Assembly: GCA_031472005.1 (NCBI GenBank)
Contig: PZJY01000012.1
Location: 2,046,001 to 2,110,000, forward strand
DNA length: 64,000 nucleotides
Origin: Tetracladium setigerum
Lineage: Eukaryota; Ascomycota; Leotiomycetes; Helotiales
Reading direction: 5' to 3'
In this document: piece by piece, positions 31,601-45,225 of the stretch
How positions within the stretch are numbered: the stretch's first letter is position 1
Layout: each line of letters starts with the position of its first letter
The notes under the pieces: generated by a model
The model's input: only the letters and a program-made list of their open reading frames with translations
Databases searched by the model: none
What the model was told of the DNA's origin: nothing
Position numbers and translations under genes: made by a program

Positions 31601-33354
31601 GATGTCTAGGAAGTGGATGGAAGAGAAGCTTGGAGGAGGATGGAAGCTCTAGGGGGATAGAAACGAACACAAATGATGTGCGAAAGATGCGAATGAACTG
31701 CCGGGGCAGATGCTTAATGGCGCAGAGGGATGTCGCAGAGCAGATATCTTTATCTTGACAAAGCTGTCGAGTCTGGTCCAGGCGGATGCGAACGCGTGCT
31801 TGGGCCGAAGGAAGGTAGTGGCTGGTGTGAATTTCTGATCGGGGGAAATCAGAAAGGTAACCAGGGTCAAAGAGATACAAATTAGGGTGTGAAGGAGAAG
31901 TTGAGAAGATTTCTGTGTATCTGCCGAAGGAAGGACTGAGTGGTCGTCAAAGTTGGGGTGAATTGGGGGAAGCTGTGAGGATAGATAAAGTTGAAGGGCG
32001 AGAGGGAGAGTGGAAGAAGTTCGAATTTCTTCGCTAGATGGGCCGGTCCCTTCGTTACATAAGCACCGCCGCGCCAAGATGTCACGAGGATGGGATGATT
32101 AGTATACTCCACATTTGCTAGGCCGACTATTAGCAGTTCACTATGCGCGCAATTGGTTTGATAGCTTTATTTACACTTTGAATTATACCCACCAAGTCTG
32201 TTAGAAACTCAATCTCTCAATTTTAGTGGCAACCTTCATTGAGATTGCTTCTGTCGAGCCTGTCCTTCCTCAATGGGAGTGAAGTATCTGTATGTTAGCC
32301 AAAGTGACAATTACCTGGCCTCGTAGTCCCTAATATTTAGATATGCGATTATTTCTTCCAATGCTTTGAACAGACATTATATTGCGCATCTGTCGTTTAA
32401 TCTAATCTAGTATTTAGTTGTAGTGTCTGGTTGTTTACAGTTTAACCAATTTCAAGATATCAATTGTTTCTCAATACTTTTGACCGCTTTCCATTTAGTA
32501 GAACATCACCTACAATGTCATATTGGTGATAGATCTGGGGTCTGCAATTTGAGCATTGTTACTAGGACATTCTACTTGCTCGTACGGAGCCTTGTTATTC
32601 CTGAGACCTTCGTCTGAAGTATTCCACTGGCACGAGCTGGTCCTTCTTCGTTAGTTTAAAAATCATTCGTTTGAATAAAAAATTTACGACCCCTGAACGA
32701 GTCATTGTCTAAGGTACCTAGGTAGACAGGTAGTCAAGCTTAAACACAATTAGGTTTCATGGGTAAAAACAGATGTCTTGCATCCAGCTAGCCACCGTAT
32801 GCCAAGACATAGGAGCAAGCGAATACTCTTCGCAACTAAAACTCTTAGACGAGATATCCTAAGCCGCTCCAAAATATTTCTAACTCTAAGGAACTATGAA
32901 CTTTTCTAGAGAAGAAACATCTGCCTTGCCAAGAGAGCAGGTGACACGGCAGGTGAGCGTCGTAACGTGACGGTACGGGTGGAACTGACGAGTAGTCTTT
33001 TATTCCCTCAACCCCTCAGTTGAGGTCCAACCCTTTCTCGTACCTGAGATATTTCCCTGCAAGCTGCATTGTGTTGCATTTCGCATTATTTGCCAAGGTA
33101 GATGCGAGTTGAAACATTTCTAGAAGATGAAGCAAAATGTATGCAGGGTCTTTTGTCTCCCATTAGAAAGCCTCTAGAATCGAACCGTGAGCTCAGCTTC
33201 CCTAATATCTAACTATCCGTTTGTAGGTGCTAGGATCTCCCAGGGAAAGAAACAGGCAGTAGACAAAGAATGCTGATGTGATGACAATTTCATAACGCTG
33301 TAAACATGAGGGAAGTCGAGGAGTAAAAACATAAGATAAAACTTGAACTTCAAT
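31601..33354. other. Intergenic region
   Basis: About 1.75 kb containing the NTF2-RRM gene leader (to about 32 kb) and AT-rich sequence down to the metallophosphoesterase 3' end. No gene or repeat stands out. Confidence 0.5.
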
Positions 33355-34535
33355 CTAGGTACCCCAAACTGGTAGGTCGATATCAACAACTATCGGTTTG
33401 TTGAACTTCTTCCCTCCAGTACCATGAGGCCAGCTGGAAGCCATCATAGCTGCGTTAATCACACAAGTCTCTTGTCGTCCCATACGTCCAGATAATGCTT
33501 CCAGGTCACAACGAGGTGATGGGGGAATACCGCCTTGACCCTGGGTTGCTGGTGGTAAGCCGTCCATCGGCAGAGCCATCGACTCCGAAGTCTCATTTGC
33601 CAACCCGAATTTGGTAGTACTACTCAGAACAGGCACCGAAGAGTGTGTTGAAATCCTGACATCCAATGGCGGGCTGGCTTGTATGCCTGCTGCACCGTCG
33701 TTCTGAAGAGGCTTTCCACCTTTCTGAGTCAAGTTTAGGAGCGATAGCTTGTTGTTTCCCCATCCTGGATCTTCCCAATGTTCCACGCTCGTCTCCCTGT
33801 ACTTAATGTTTGAAGCGGTCAGGTCCCAATGAATCCTGTCAACTCCCCGCCCTTCATGAACATGCCCACAAATATGCAGCTTCGGTCTGACCCTCCACAG
33901 AGCTTCCCTCAGTTTCTCGCAACCCACTGACCTACGATCTTTCCTCTCATCACAATGGTACTTGGGTGGAGTGTGGGTAATGAGAACATCTGTGTCCAAG
34001 GGAATCTTGCTCCACAGTTGTGTGGCCTCCTCTGGTTTGTATCCAAACGCCCATATGCCGTTTGCAGGAGAGAGTGGAGAGCCATAGATTTTAAAGGTTG
34101 TTCGGGGACCGTTTGGGGACACAAGGTCGACAATGGCAGACTCGTTCTTGAGCCAAAGAATGGAGGGAGAGTTCTCTAGAAGTTCCTGGCACTGGGTGGA
34201 GGATTGTGGGTTTTGGTTGTGGAAGTAGGAGCCATATTGTGTATAGAAATCTTCATCTAGAGTAATGTCATGGTTTCCTGTGAATGTTAGACTGGCCCTT
34301 GGTGGTTGGGGATGGCATACCTGCCTGCTACTATAATCTTGGCCTCGAAGTCGGCCTCTTCCATCCACTTGATAGTCCTCTGCAGCTCTGTAAAGGATCC
34401 CTGGTTGGTAAGGTCGCCCGCATGTATTAGCACATCGCCGGGAGGAAGCTTGAATGCGCCTCTGGGGGAGGCATTGTGGGTATCCGAGATGCAAACGAAT
34501 CGCGTTCGACGAAGGACGGGCTGTTTGTCAGTCAT
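33355..34535 (-). CDS. Calcineurin-like metallophosphoesterase
   Basis: The exons are 34535-34325 and 34277-33355, giving 377 aa. The metal-binding motifs of the superfamily appear in order: CISDTHN (DxH), GDLTN, VAGNHD split across the intron, ITHTPPKYHCD, and CGHVHEGRG (GHxH). This resembles the MPPED1/MPPED2-like phosphoesterases that fungi carry in several copies. The natural substrate is not known. The only splice that keeps VAGNHD in frame uses a GC donor at 34324 (G|GCAGGT) and the acceptor CACAG at 34278, a 47-bp GC-AG intron. The nearby GT at 34320 would put a stop codon straight after the junction. The C-terminal third is Pro/Ser-rich and then ends with FNKPIVVDIDLPVWGT. Confidence 0.9.
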
Positions 34536-35613
34536 TGCGGTGGGTTAGGAGGTAGGCTGTTAATAGAATAGCAAGTACTGTAACGGTGTTTTGATGAGGA
34601 AAATGACACAGATCCTTGGGGTGGGTAAGGCAGGTAACACTTGTTTGTTTGTGCTTGTTGAAGCAATGGAAGAGAGTCGGTCAAAATAGGCCTTTGTCAG
34701 GAAAGATATCCTTCTCCTTCTTCTGCCTGCCTCTCCTCTCTGTCTGTCACTCCTTGAGCGCCTCCACAAATGGAGCTGCTCCCATCTAGTTGGGGAATGC
34801 AAAATGCAATGCAATAATGTAATGGTCGGCTTTCACCGAGATCAAATACGAATGAAGATATAAATTACTGTTGAAGAATTCAAGAAGCATTGATGCTCGG
34901 TCGTTGGGTTAGATTGTTGTTGTTTCCCGGTCGCCTTGGCTTCGGAGATCAAGCTCCAATTGATGCAGCGTTTTCGTCGCTTAAAGCCCCCGTTATAGGC
35001 TCGTCCCCGTTATAGGCTCGTCCTCTCTTCCCCCTGCCGCCGCAACCAAAGAAGCAAGCAGGTCGAAGGAGGCCCCTTTGCGAGCGGAGCACCTAGAACT
35101 TACTAATTCCAAACAACGACGCCTCTTCGTGTGTGGTTTGTGTGACACTCTGTGATATTGTATATCTCTCTCTCTCTCTACAGTGGAGCAGCGGTACTAT
35201 ACTCGCCGTGTGGCCCTTCCAACAGTCTCAACCAAAATAATCCGTTCGCCAGCCAATTTGTCCCCGTTATCGCGTTGGAATTTGGACGACGACGACGACC
35301 ACAACAACAACAACGCCTCCTTCGAATCGCTGGGATCCCGCTGCTGCTGCAATTGCAGATCATCAATCGTTTTCAGGACATTCAAGAGACGCGGATTTCG
35401 TCACGCAGGCCCTGTGCGAGCTGTATCTATCTGTCGTCCGAAGCAACACTCTGCTTCACCTTCCAAAGTCATCTCGACCTCCTTCCGAGAATCGACTCAA
35501 ATCACATTCGTTGACAGATCGAAGGAGCAGCACCATTTCATTTCAACTCCCCCGATTCCCGCATAACAACATAACTTCAGCGCCCCCCTTTTAAAACAAG
35601 AAAACAAAAAGAA
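34536..35613. promoter_or_regulatory. Divergent promoter region and leader
   Basis: About 1.1 kb lies between the metallophosphoesterase (-) and the CaaX-protein gene (+). A direct repeat, CCCCGTTATAGGCTCGTCC, starts at 34988 and again at 35006. A TC run precedes the plus-strand leader near 35166. The role as a bidirectional promoter is inferred from position. Confidence 0.5.
34988..35024. repeat. 18-bp tandem direct repeat
   Basis: Two adjacent copies of CCCCGTTATAGGCTCGTC lie in the divergent promoter region. They may be duplicated binding sites or a chance duplication. Confidence 0.7.
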
Positions 35614-37240
35614 ATGGCCGCGGTCTCTGCGCCGCAGGTCCCTACTGCATTGACTCCACCAAGTAGCTCTCACGGGGGTCAAAGTTCGTGGAACTTTTCG
35701 GTGCCGGCACATCAAGATGTGAGTCTAATTCCAGTGGTGAACATGCTACTGCCGCCGCCGTCTGCTGGGCACAGGACTGACAAAAATTAATTCGGCAGAA
35801 CCCTCTTACCAAAACAAATGACTACGGCAAAGCCCCCTTGCCCCAAACGAATGGATCTTTGAAACACTCCAATTCCCGTCCAGAACTCTCTGCTCGTCGA
35901 ACCGATTCTTTCCACAACACGAGACCTTCTGATTCCACTCTTCTGGCACCCGCACGCGTAAACGCCCTCACGCGAAAGGATAGCAGCGTCAGCGACGGAA
36001 GCAGTCCTCCTGACAGCTTGCTGGACTTGTATGGAACAAATCGACACAACAACACCAACGCGGAGTATGTGGCAGACAAGAACACATCTACAGGCGAAAT
36101 GATCGAAGACACTGAGGACCCAGAACACTCGAGATGGATTCATCGGGACAAGCTCGCGCGGATCGAGAGCCAAGAACTCCAAGCTGCTGGCATAATCCTA
36201 CCTCGTGCAAGAGCCACCAGTAAATCAAGTCGAAGGGAGCAAAGTCGAGACCAGCAGGGAAATGGGCTGAGGAGTGAGCAAGGGCAGAAGAGGCAGCGGA
36301 TTGATTCGGTGCCAAAGGAGGAAGAGGAGACGGAGGATTTTCAAGGTTGGGATTTGCGACTCCCCGAAGAGGCTGCCGACGATCCAAGTGACATGTACAA
36401 GGAGTTGAATGGAAAACAGGGGGTCTCACGGATACCGGTCTGCAAGTCAAGTCCAGTGCCAATACCACTTCAACACCTAGAACGCGATACGCCGATGAAG
36501 CGGAAACAAAGCGGAGGATATACTGGTGAAGACGAGGCTTTATCATACGCCAAGGGTAGAGGTCGAAGCCACAGCATCAAGGTCCTCGAAGACAGCACTG
36601 CAAGTCCAACACCAGCCAAAAGACTGGTCTCTGAAAACTCCCCAAGAAACCAGCAAGGGTCACATCTACATCTGGAAATCAAGTAACATCGACCGGACAA
36701 AGGCCAAAGACCAAAGCTGGTCCCAACCGAGATGTGTCTGGACCTCGACCTACGACTCGGTCTGGTGAGATTGGTGGTGGTAAACGACCAGAAGGGGACC
36801 CTCCGTGGTTGGCCTCTATGTACAAGCCAGACCCGCGACTCCCTCCAGATGAGCAACTTCTGCCTACAGTCGCTAGACGCCTGCAACAGGAGCAATGGGA
36901 GAAGGAGGGAAAGTTTGGAAATGCATACGATACATCCTTCCGGCCTCTGAATGACGAGGAGTTTCAACCACCGCCAGAGAGGCTCAGTCAACTGCTTACT
37001 CCGCAACCGCTTGAGCTGAAGTCAGAGGAGAGAGATTCTGAGTGGCCGTTAAAGGCTGCCAACAAACCTCCTCTAAGTCCACGTCCTGGCACAAGTGGAA
37101 CGCAAACATACTCAACAATGCCCAAAATTCAAGGTATACCTCAAGGAGTCGGTCCACTGCCAAGCCCCAAGCCACCGATTCGATTACAACAAGCTCCCGA
37201 AAACACTAAGAAGGGATGCGGATGTTGTGTCGTGATGTGA
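35614..37240 (+). CDS. CaaX-ended protein, candidate Mod5/TeaR-type cell-end marker
   Basis: The exons are 35614-35718 and 35799-37240, with an 80-bp intron. The protein starts MAAVSAPQVPTALTPPSSSH. Most of the chain is polar and looks disordered, with a basic central region. A well-formed block, GDPPWLASMYKPDPRLPPDE, followed by QLLPTVARRLQQEQWEKEGK lies in the last third. The C terminus is KKGCGCCVVM, a CaaX box with an extra Cys that could be palmitoylated, so membrane anchoring by farnesylation is expected. The frame breaks between LVSENSP and KKPARVTSTSG near the runs 36634-36637 and 36640-36643. One added base gives 515 aa. A. nidulans TeaR and S. pombe Mod5 are prenylated cell-end markers of similar plan, so I suggest that role as inference. 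Other CaaX proteins remain possible. Confidence 0.72.
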
Positions 37241-40200
37241 GAAATGCAGGGTACCATCACCTATCTATTCTTTCCTTTGTGCATTCTTCAAAATTAGCAG
37301 GGTCTTTCGAGTTTGGGCGCATGGAAGGTTCATGGAGCGTGTCTGTTCATCATATTGAGCCTTCTCTGTATAATTGTTTTCTCAGCCATTCGCCATTCAC
37401 CAAATACCTACCATTCCAGCTACATTCGACGGCACTTCTAGTCTCGCAAACATCAGCGAGTCTACAGTGCCGATGTGGCTTCTTTCTGCGAGAAAGCTAT
37501 TTAGCTGACTGCACCTGTCCTGCCAGGGCAGATTTTCTCCTTCAAAAACTCTCGTCGTCACGAAATTACGAATTTTCTTTGTTGTGTGTTATTTTCCTCT
37601 GGTCTGTTTCTTCGTTTCAATCAGATTCCCCGAACCCTAGAGGGTTCGTCTTTTGGACCGATATTGTGGTGGTGTGGAATTGCGTGGTAGTAGTGCTTGG
37701 TTGGGTTTAGTTGGAGGTGATGTTACTATTGTGAGAAGAGGAGGGCTTGTGGGTTGGATTTTGAATTCGTTGAACATTGCGTTTGATTGAGCGGCGGGTG
37801 GGATTTATACCTATGTTGTTTAGTGGGCGGAAGGAGAGTTGAGTGATGGATTGAGGAAGGAGGATGAAGTAACTTAACTTATACCTCTCCCATGCACCGG
37901 TGGCGAGCTGGTGAGCTAGGAAGTGGTATGTCCGAAGTTTGTAGATATGGAGAGATTATCCAGACAGTTTGCCAATAAATCGTGAACTTGACCCGTTGGT
38001 TTTCATGAAAGAATCCCCCCATTGTTCCCCCACTTGGTCTTTTTCGCGCATTCTCTTCGGCCATGGGTTTCTTCTCATGGAGTGAGGCAACCTTGGGAGT
38101 GTACCTGCTTGAGATAGATGGATGTGAAGACACAGTTCATCTTGGGGAAAATAAAACTTGAGTGAAATCAAGACCTACCGTAGAATTCATTACCTACAAG
38201 AGGTGCTATCTTCGTGATCATCACATCATAGCCCGCCGAGGTAGTTCTCGCCATGATGCCACCAATAAATCGCTTTCCCAACTTTTATACATCATCAGTA
38301 TAGTTGTAATCGAACAAAACAAGACTGACTGCTGTAGAACATAAGAGTCAGGTCAATCTCTTTCCGTTAACATTTCATCAAAAACATCACAACTTATTCC
38401 CTTCCTTGTTTCTTTCGGGACGAATAGTCTCGGGGAAGAAGAATACAGATACCTAGGTAGGTCCTACCTACCTACGTTACGTGTCTATTTCAAGAAGAAA
38501 CCAAAAAACGAATGGTCGCATGAGTTGAACATTTTGAGATTTCGGATATGAAGACTCCGTACTGAATAGGAATCCTACTGTAATCCTGCTGTTCCTTGGT
38601 ACACCGACTTGACGACCGATGATGAAATTGAATCCACCTACCTCATCCCATCCCGCATTATTCCATCTCCTATCCAGGCTATCCCCATCATTCCTTCACT
38701 TCTCTCCTCACCCTCCGCCCTTTCCAAAGATGAGCTCTTAAAATAGAAGTACAAGACATGAACAAGAACAAGACCAAGATCAAGAATAAGCCAAGCCAAT
38801 ACCGTTACAACCCTATCTCATCTCATCTCATCTCATCTCACCACAGTAGTATCACTACTTACTTTCCCTACCCTCCCATTCGGAATCCGGCAGACCCATA
38901 CCCATTCATCAAAAAACTAGTTCCCAAAAATAAATCCGGGGTCCAAAACTCAACCAAAAAACCAAGGCAAAACACAAAAAACGTAGACTACAGTACAACC
39001 TAAGATATTATCCAACGACAGCAGCAGCTAGCAGTCGTGGGCGCTATGTAACATCAACCCCTCCCCTTCCCCCTCTTCCCTTCACTTCACTACTTCGAGC
39101 TTTCCCTGCGTTCATGCATAAGGATGGGGGAGATAGATAACCAACCAACCAACCAACCGTGTCACTGAACAAATAAAGAAAAGTGCTTGTTTTTCGTCTG
39201 TGGTTTCACAAGAAAAGAAATCAGGGTCGAAAAACAGGAACTGGGATGCATAATGGGATGGGATGGGATGGGGATGGGCTGCAGGTCGGCGTCATTGTAC
39301 AGGAGACAGCACATTCCCTCACCTCAATCCCCTCCTCCTTACCCGCCTTTTGATAGAGTATGAGAGGATGACATGGATACTGGATTGATGGACCCCTCTT
39401 TTGTACAGTAGAGGGAGAATGGAATGTCATTCTATTGGATCATCATTTAGTAAGGTTGGGATTTTTCTTGGATAATAAGTACAGTAAATGATACGGTAGG
39501 TAACGAATGGGATAATGAATGGGTGCTGCACGGTACTCCTGGAACGTGGTTTGAGATAATGTATTTGCATAGCCCCCTTTGTTTGAAAATAGCTATGGTG
39601 GATACTGTGCATGGAAACAATGCAGGTGAGATACTGTATTATGCATCTGGTTGATCTGATCTGATGTGTTGTTTTTTCTCGTGGAAAGCTTGGTTTGGAG
39701 AATTGTTGTGTGGTATTGAATGTGTGTGGGGAGGGGTTGTCTAAAAATAGTATCATGTTTGTACTGTACCTGCTTTCTCCCACCACCATACATACCATAC
39801 CAAACTTTGATAAACTTAATAACTCACAGGGTGACAACATGCAGACTGACGGGAATGGCTTATGAAAATAAAGTAACCATCTATCTGTTTTCCTGAAAGA
39901 CATGGATTGTCTGCATGCATGAATACGAATGGACGGATTGGGATGAGGGTTCACATCCTTCATCCCTTTCTTTCGGCATGTTCCGTGGGTATGTTCCGGT
40001 GCGAGGTAATGTTGCTGTAGTATGCTGTCATATGTGTTGTGTGTTGTCTGTTGATTGACATTATTATTGGGCAATTACTTCGGGAATTTATGAATTAGGG
40101 GTTTCAAGCTGCTTCGGAATAATGGATGGGTAAGGAGGTGACATGCAAGCACTGCGGAAATAGTTTTTCTGGGGTATTACTATCATTCAAGGAGGGGAAT

Positions 40201-43200
40201 GGATAATCCGCGATGATGATGGATTTATGTTGACAATAGTTCAAAGCTATGTGCCAGCCGAGCCAGCCCAGTACGGGTACGGGTAGCATGTTATTTCTTG
40301 GAGAATAATTATTGTCTTGCATGTGGGGTACTAGCCTTTTTAAATTAAAACATCGTGTGAATAAGGGTATATTCTCAGTAGATGTAATTAGATACTGTCC
40401 AATTGGCATTTTCCATATCTTGGCAGCAACAGATGAGAGCGGAATTTACAATACTGGACTGTTAAGCGAGGGCGGAAGGGAAGAGGGAGGAACTCGACAC
40501 ATGGCTTGGAGTTCTGATATCTCTCTTTTCCTATATGCCGAGTTTCAGTGGTGCAAAAGAAGGCTTGATGCTAAAATGAAATAATGATGACGCGGAAACA
40601 AAATGGCGAATTGGAACCCCACTTGTATTTTATTTCAATTCCTCTACATACTCTCCGAGATCTTGTTGATAATGGTAAAATCATCACATTATCAAAGAAA
40701 ATTCCTCCCACTCCCGCTGGTCTATCATTTTCACTACCGAAAGCTTCCCGAATATGCTTTTTGATTTCAAATACCATACTATCTCATTCCCAATACTTCA
40801 CCGTCATACAGATCTAGAATCCCCTTCTCGAGTCAAGTACTTCCCCAACGGTTCTCCCCTACTTTCGCTAAGTAAAGCGTCTGCTGGACCACCTCTTAAA
40901 TCTTCCCCCGAAAACCATCCCAACTTACTCAAGATGAAAAATGACGTCCCTCTGCCTCGTGCGGGCCCATCTCCGGGAGTTTAAAAACGTGAAGATAAAG
41001 AACGGGACGAGCCTTTTCAATGATGACGATCAGGCTTAAGCCTAAGCCTCGGTTCAATCATATCATGAGGCAAAAGCTTTCCGTGAATGATCGTCCGTGG
41101 ATAAGTACCGTAGTACCGTAGTACCGTAGAGTTGGTGGTTGGCGTTGGCCTCCTCGATTGTGGATATGGATGGAGCTAGTAAATAAGCGAACTCCCCCAA
41201 CGATCGGGATGGAGTCCAGTAGTGTGTTATGAACTTGTGTCTAGAACAACCGCTAAAGAAGTCGGGGGTGAAAAAAGGCCCGGAGGGAGGGGGACGAAGA
41301 CGAACTGCTCCATTATTTCGGCTGGCTACTAGGCCCATCTATCCATACCTCGTGGGTCTTTTTTGAAAAAGTGATCACTGATCACGGATCACGCCCCCCC
41401 AAAAAATTAATGAGAAAATCTCTAGCTCGGGCAAAAAAAATTACACAATCAAATTGCACTGGTGCCTTGCTTTTCTCTCATCTGGAAATTAAGTTGTGGG
41501 AAGAATGGAGAGGTGCCAAGATCTCCGCTCTCTTTCTTCACATGCGTTTGTTTTGGAAGGGGTGGAAATTTAGGTACTGTAGATTCTAGACCACCCGATG
41601 AGCGTGGCTAGTCTTGAAGTTCTAGGGGATCAAGACTTCTCTTGGGAGATGGGAGGAAATCATAAATGACGTTGAAATTGTACCAAGATTTGGACGGTCT
41701 TGGAGTCCAAGACTCTAAAGAGTCCAAGAGTCTAAGAGTCGAGGAGTCCAAGAGTCCAAGAATCCAAGAGCCCAAAATTGGGTGGTATGCATGTAATTGT
41801 TTAGCATGAGCGACACAACGGACCACTTGGTTCGAATCATGGGCCGAGAACTTCTCGTACGAGATGGTTATTGTAATGCAAAAATGGGAAGTTAAGTGAA
41901 AGGCAAGCAAGCAATCTTTCCGCACGAGATCAAACCAGAAACGAGAAAATAAAAATAATGATTGAAAAATAAATGAGTACTACGGAGAACTTACTGGTTG
42001 TTTGAGTTTGAGAGACGACTACGGAGTATTGGGGATTACAGTAATTAGAGCTGCTTACGTACAGTGGTAGGATGTGTCTGCAAAGGAGTACTGTACAGTA
42101 ACTGTAGCTCAGTCATCTAAATACATGATACATCTCAGGTACCATCAAGAACTCGTAAGCAGGCATATAATCAATCGTACATACAGAAACCGTCCTGTAC
42201 CCGTACGTACTGTATGCACAGTTACTAAGAAAGACCCTGAAAAATAATCAAAGCCTAAATAATCATAATAATAATCACGAGAACGATTGAAGAAAATAAC
42301 GAACCGAGCCTCGAAAAGACTCGCACTACATACAGTACTGTACTTGGTTGTCATCAAGAAAATAGATGGCGCGCCGTTCTCGGAGTCTTCTTCTTTCGTC
42401 TTCTTCACAATCAATCATTTGAGGGTATTCCGCCGTACCGTACAATGTGTTCCTTATTATTCCTAGCTGGTCCGGTGATTGATTGATTGATTCCTCTAAA
42501 AAGATTTAGCTCGTTTAGACCCGCCCGCCGCAGGTTGTTACGAATACTGTACTTCGCAGCTGCTTGCTTTCGTCTTCAAATGATGGCTCAGCAGGCAGGC
42601 AGGCAGCGGAACAAACGGGCATAAGATTACATTATTTGGCGGACACGGAATGTCGGTGGTTAGAAGGAAGGACGCTTGCTTTCTCACTCACCCATTGCTG
42701 TGCTGTGCGTGCACTGCAGCTGATCTGATCAGAATAAGCCAACGCAGGCTTTCCTTCCTCTGATCCGAGTCCGAGCCTGTCCGTAATATGTTGACTACAA
42801 CGGCCGGTGTAACGATGCGATGCGATGCGGAGGGCTTGATGACTACTGGGCTTTGCCAGATGGGGTGTGTGTTGGGTAATGAGGCCTTTTTCATTGCATG
42901 TGTCTCTGCAGGGTAAGATCGGTTAGTAGGCTGAAATAAATGGAAAGCGTCCCTCATTTTTGCCTTCCCCAGCAGTGCCGGAGGGAGAGGCGTCGTCGCA
43001 TTATTTGCAAGAACTTGATCGTTTGGAATCCAATTCATGGGATTTTTCAAAGACAAGAGAACGTAGAATAGAACTAGACAGTAGAAAGAGGTCTGTTTGG
43101 ACGATAACAAGTATATTAAATTGCAGGCAAATCAGTCGAAGTTGTGTCTGGCCCGGACAAGAGTTTGCAAGCGATGTGATTGCTCATTCCTCGCCCCTTC

Positions 43201-45225
43201 TGCAGCGCTATCTCACCTCAACCCCTGCAATCAAATGGAAGCCTCGATGTGGCCTTCTAGAAGTGTTCTTCCGCCGCCGCCGAGCGAGGGAGAAGGTGAA
43301 GGGTGATCTGATCTGCAGCACCCCAGTCACAAATCTATGGAGATTATTATTAGTATTAGTACGCAGAATAATACTACTGTAATAATCCGATGTTTGAAGA
43401 CTCATCAGCTAAACTCAAAACAGAGACAAAACAACCGGCAATCTCCGTCAAGAGGGATTTCTCGCGCGCTGCTCAATCAAGGATAGCTCTTGGAGTGATT
43501 GTTGTTTCCAGAAGACCATGAGACCAAGAGACCAAGAAGTAACGGATGGGTCACTCATCTCCCTGGGCGAGCGAGCACGAGGTCGAAACTGGGCGGTACG
43601 GTAAAATTAGGTAAACTTTGAAGGCGCCATCCACCGTTCGTATCTTGCTTGGGCCGCCCTTGAACTCTGAAGTCTGAAAGATTGATTCCCAACGGCGGAG
43701 CGGAGTAGTGAGTGGACGCTTGGTGGGGTGGGCTGGGTGCCGTGCCTGGCAAAGAGAAAGTTACACACCCCGTCCGTGACAGGATGGATTGGATCACAGC
43801 TTGGCTTGTTCAGATAGTTCACTTGGTACCTAAGACGAGAGCCACTATAATTGGGCAATCGGGCGCGAATAAGAAAGCCGAGGCCGAGTAGTTTGCGAAG
43901 AGTGCGTTCGAGTTGATGTTGAAATGGTCCAATTACCCAAGAGGCCATGAATAATGAAATGGTTCCTGAAGGGTGAAGTGAGGCCCCATGCATGCTCTTG
44001 TTTTTGAATGAATGGTCTGATGCTACTGTACTGTACTCCGTACTGCGTACAGGACTCGTACTGTATGTACTTGGCTTGCGTGGCCGTGAGTAATCGATCG
44101 GAAACCTTAAGCGAGGAGAGGAAGAAGGGAAGGGCATCTCGGATTGATTGATTGATTGATTGTTTACTTTCGTGCACACACTAAAAGAAAAAGATGTATT
44201 AAGTGCCGCAACATCCCTCTCTGCGTACGAAAATCTCTCATCTCAGCCCAAATCAAACTTGCTCAAACTCGGAAATAAAAAGGATCTCGGCTCCCAGGCT
44301 TCGGAGAATCCGGACTCACCTCAGCAGCAACGAGCAACACATTCCATTCGTACACTACACCCGGAACAGACAGCGGTTCACAGCCTCCACCAACTCGCGG
44401 CCATACCCCATACCCTACACACGCCCAACTGCATACATATACATACATACTGCGTCCCAATACTTCAGGTGTATATATATATATATCTCTATCTGCATCT
44501 CCCGTATTGCATACAACTGCTGCTGCAATTCCGAAAATATCTCACGCCTGCATCGCACACACACCCACATACATACTGTACACGCATGCCATTCCACCCA
44601 CTACAACACCTACTCTGAATTTACTTCGACTTCCGACGTAGCATCGTCGTGAACTCTCCTCCAGGCAAGGATCGGCAGAAAGTCTTGGGATTTGCCAGGG
44701 TATCATTCCACCGCCCACTCAATCCGGACAGACACAGTCCAGCGATCGGGAATTCTGCCTGTCATCGAGATATCTTCCCTTCACAACCACCTCGACGCCT
44801 TGGTTGTCGTAGCCTGCAAAGAAAAAGCTGCACCCCTGCCTTGATCATTGATCATTGTGCATTTTTGACAGAAGAGCATAGCAGCCCGTCTTGAAACATC
44901 CCCCCCCACCACACGGCATTTCAACCAAATTGCCATTTCCCATACATAAATCCCCCATCATCCTCCATCCCTCCTTAGCCTGCTCTCCTCTCCTCGCCAC
45001 TACCACCACCACCAAAGCTCTACTCACCAACATACAATACCACGACGACGACATAAGATAAGTCAAGTGACGACGATACAACACTATACAATACTTCCAG
45101 CAACTCCAACACGGGCTCTTTGTGACTGTTGACAACATCCGAGACACCAAAGCTACCTTAGCTACCTACACCACAATCCCATCAAAGATTTACTCCAACA
45201 ACAACAACAAAAAAAAAAAAACACA
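37241..45225. other. Gene-poor region with microsatellites
   Basis: About 8 kb with no convincing protein gene on either strand. Open frames here start at non-ATG codons or lack any conserved look. Simple repeats are frequent: TCTCA near 38816-38841, GGGAT near 39253-39275, a minisatellite at 41702-41772, GATT near 44146-44161 and TA near 44471-44485. Many TACTGTAC-like strings also occur. The last 600 bp is C/A-rich leader sequence for the gene at 45226. Confidence 0.5.
41702..41772. repeat. AGAGTCCAAG-type minisatellite
   Basis: Seven or eight imperfect units of 8-10 bp (GAGTCCAAGA and variants such as GAGTCTAAGA and GAATCCAAGA) run head to tail. It lies in the gene-poor tract and may vary in length between strains. 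Confidence 0.8.

Noticed and set aside
39427..40074. 215-codon open frame on the minus strand
   Set aside because: It starts at a non-ATG codon, has low-complexity AT-rich composition and no motif or conserved look, and lies in the microsatellite-rich tract.
41820..41840. GGTTCGAATC string resembling a tRNA B box
   Set aside because: There is no matching A box or cloverleaf around it.
43607..44179. 190-codon open frame on the minus strand
   Set aside because: The composition is that of intergenic repeats, and an overlapping frame of similar quality exists. There is no recognisable domain.
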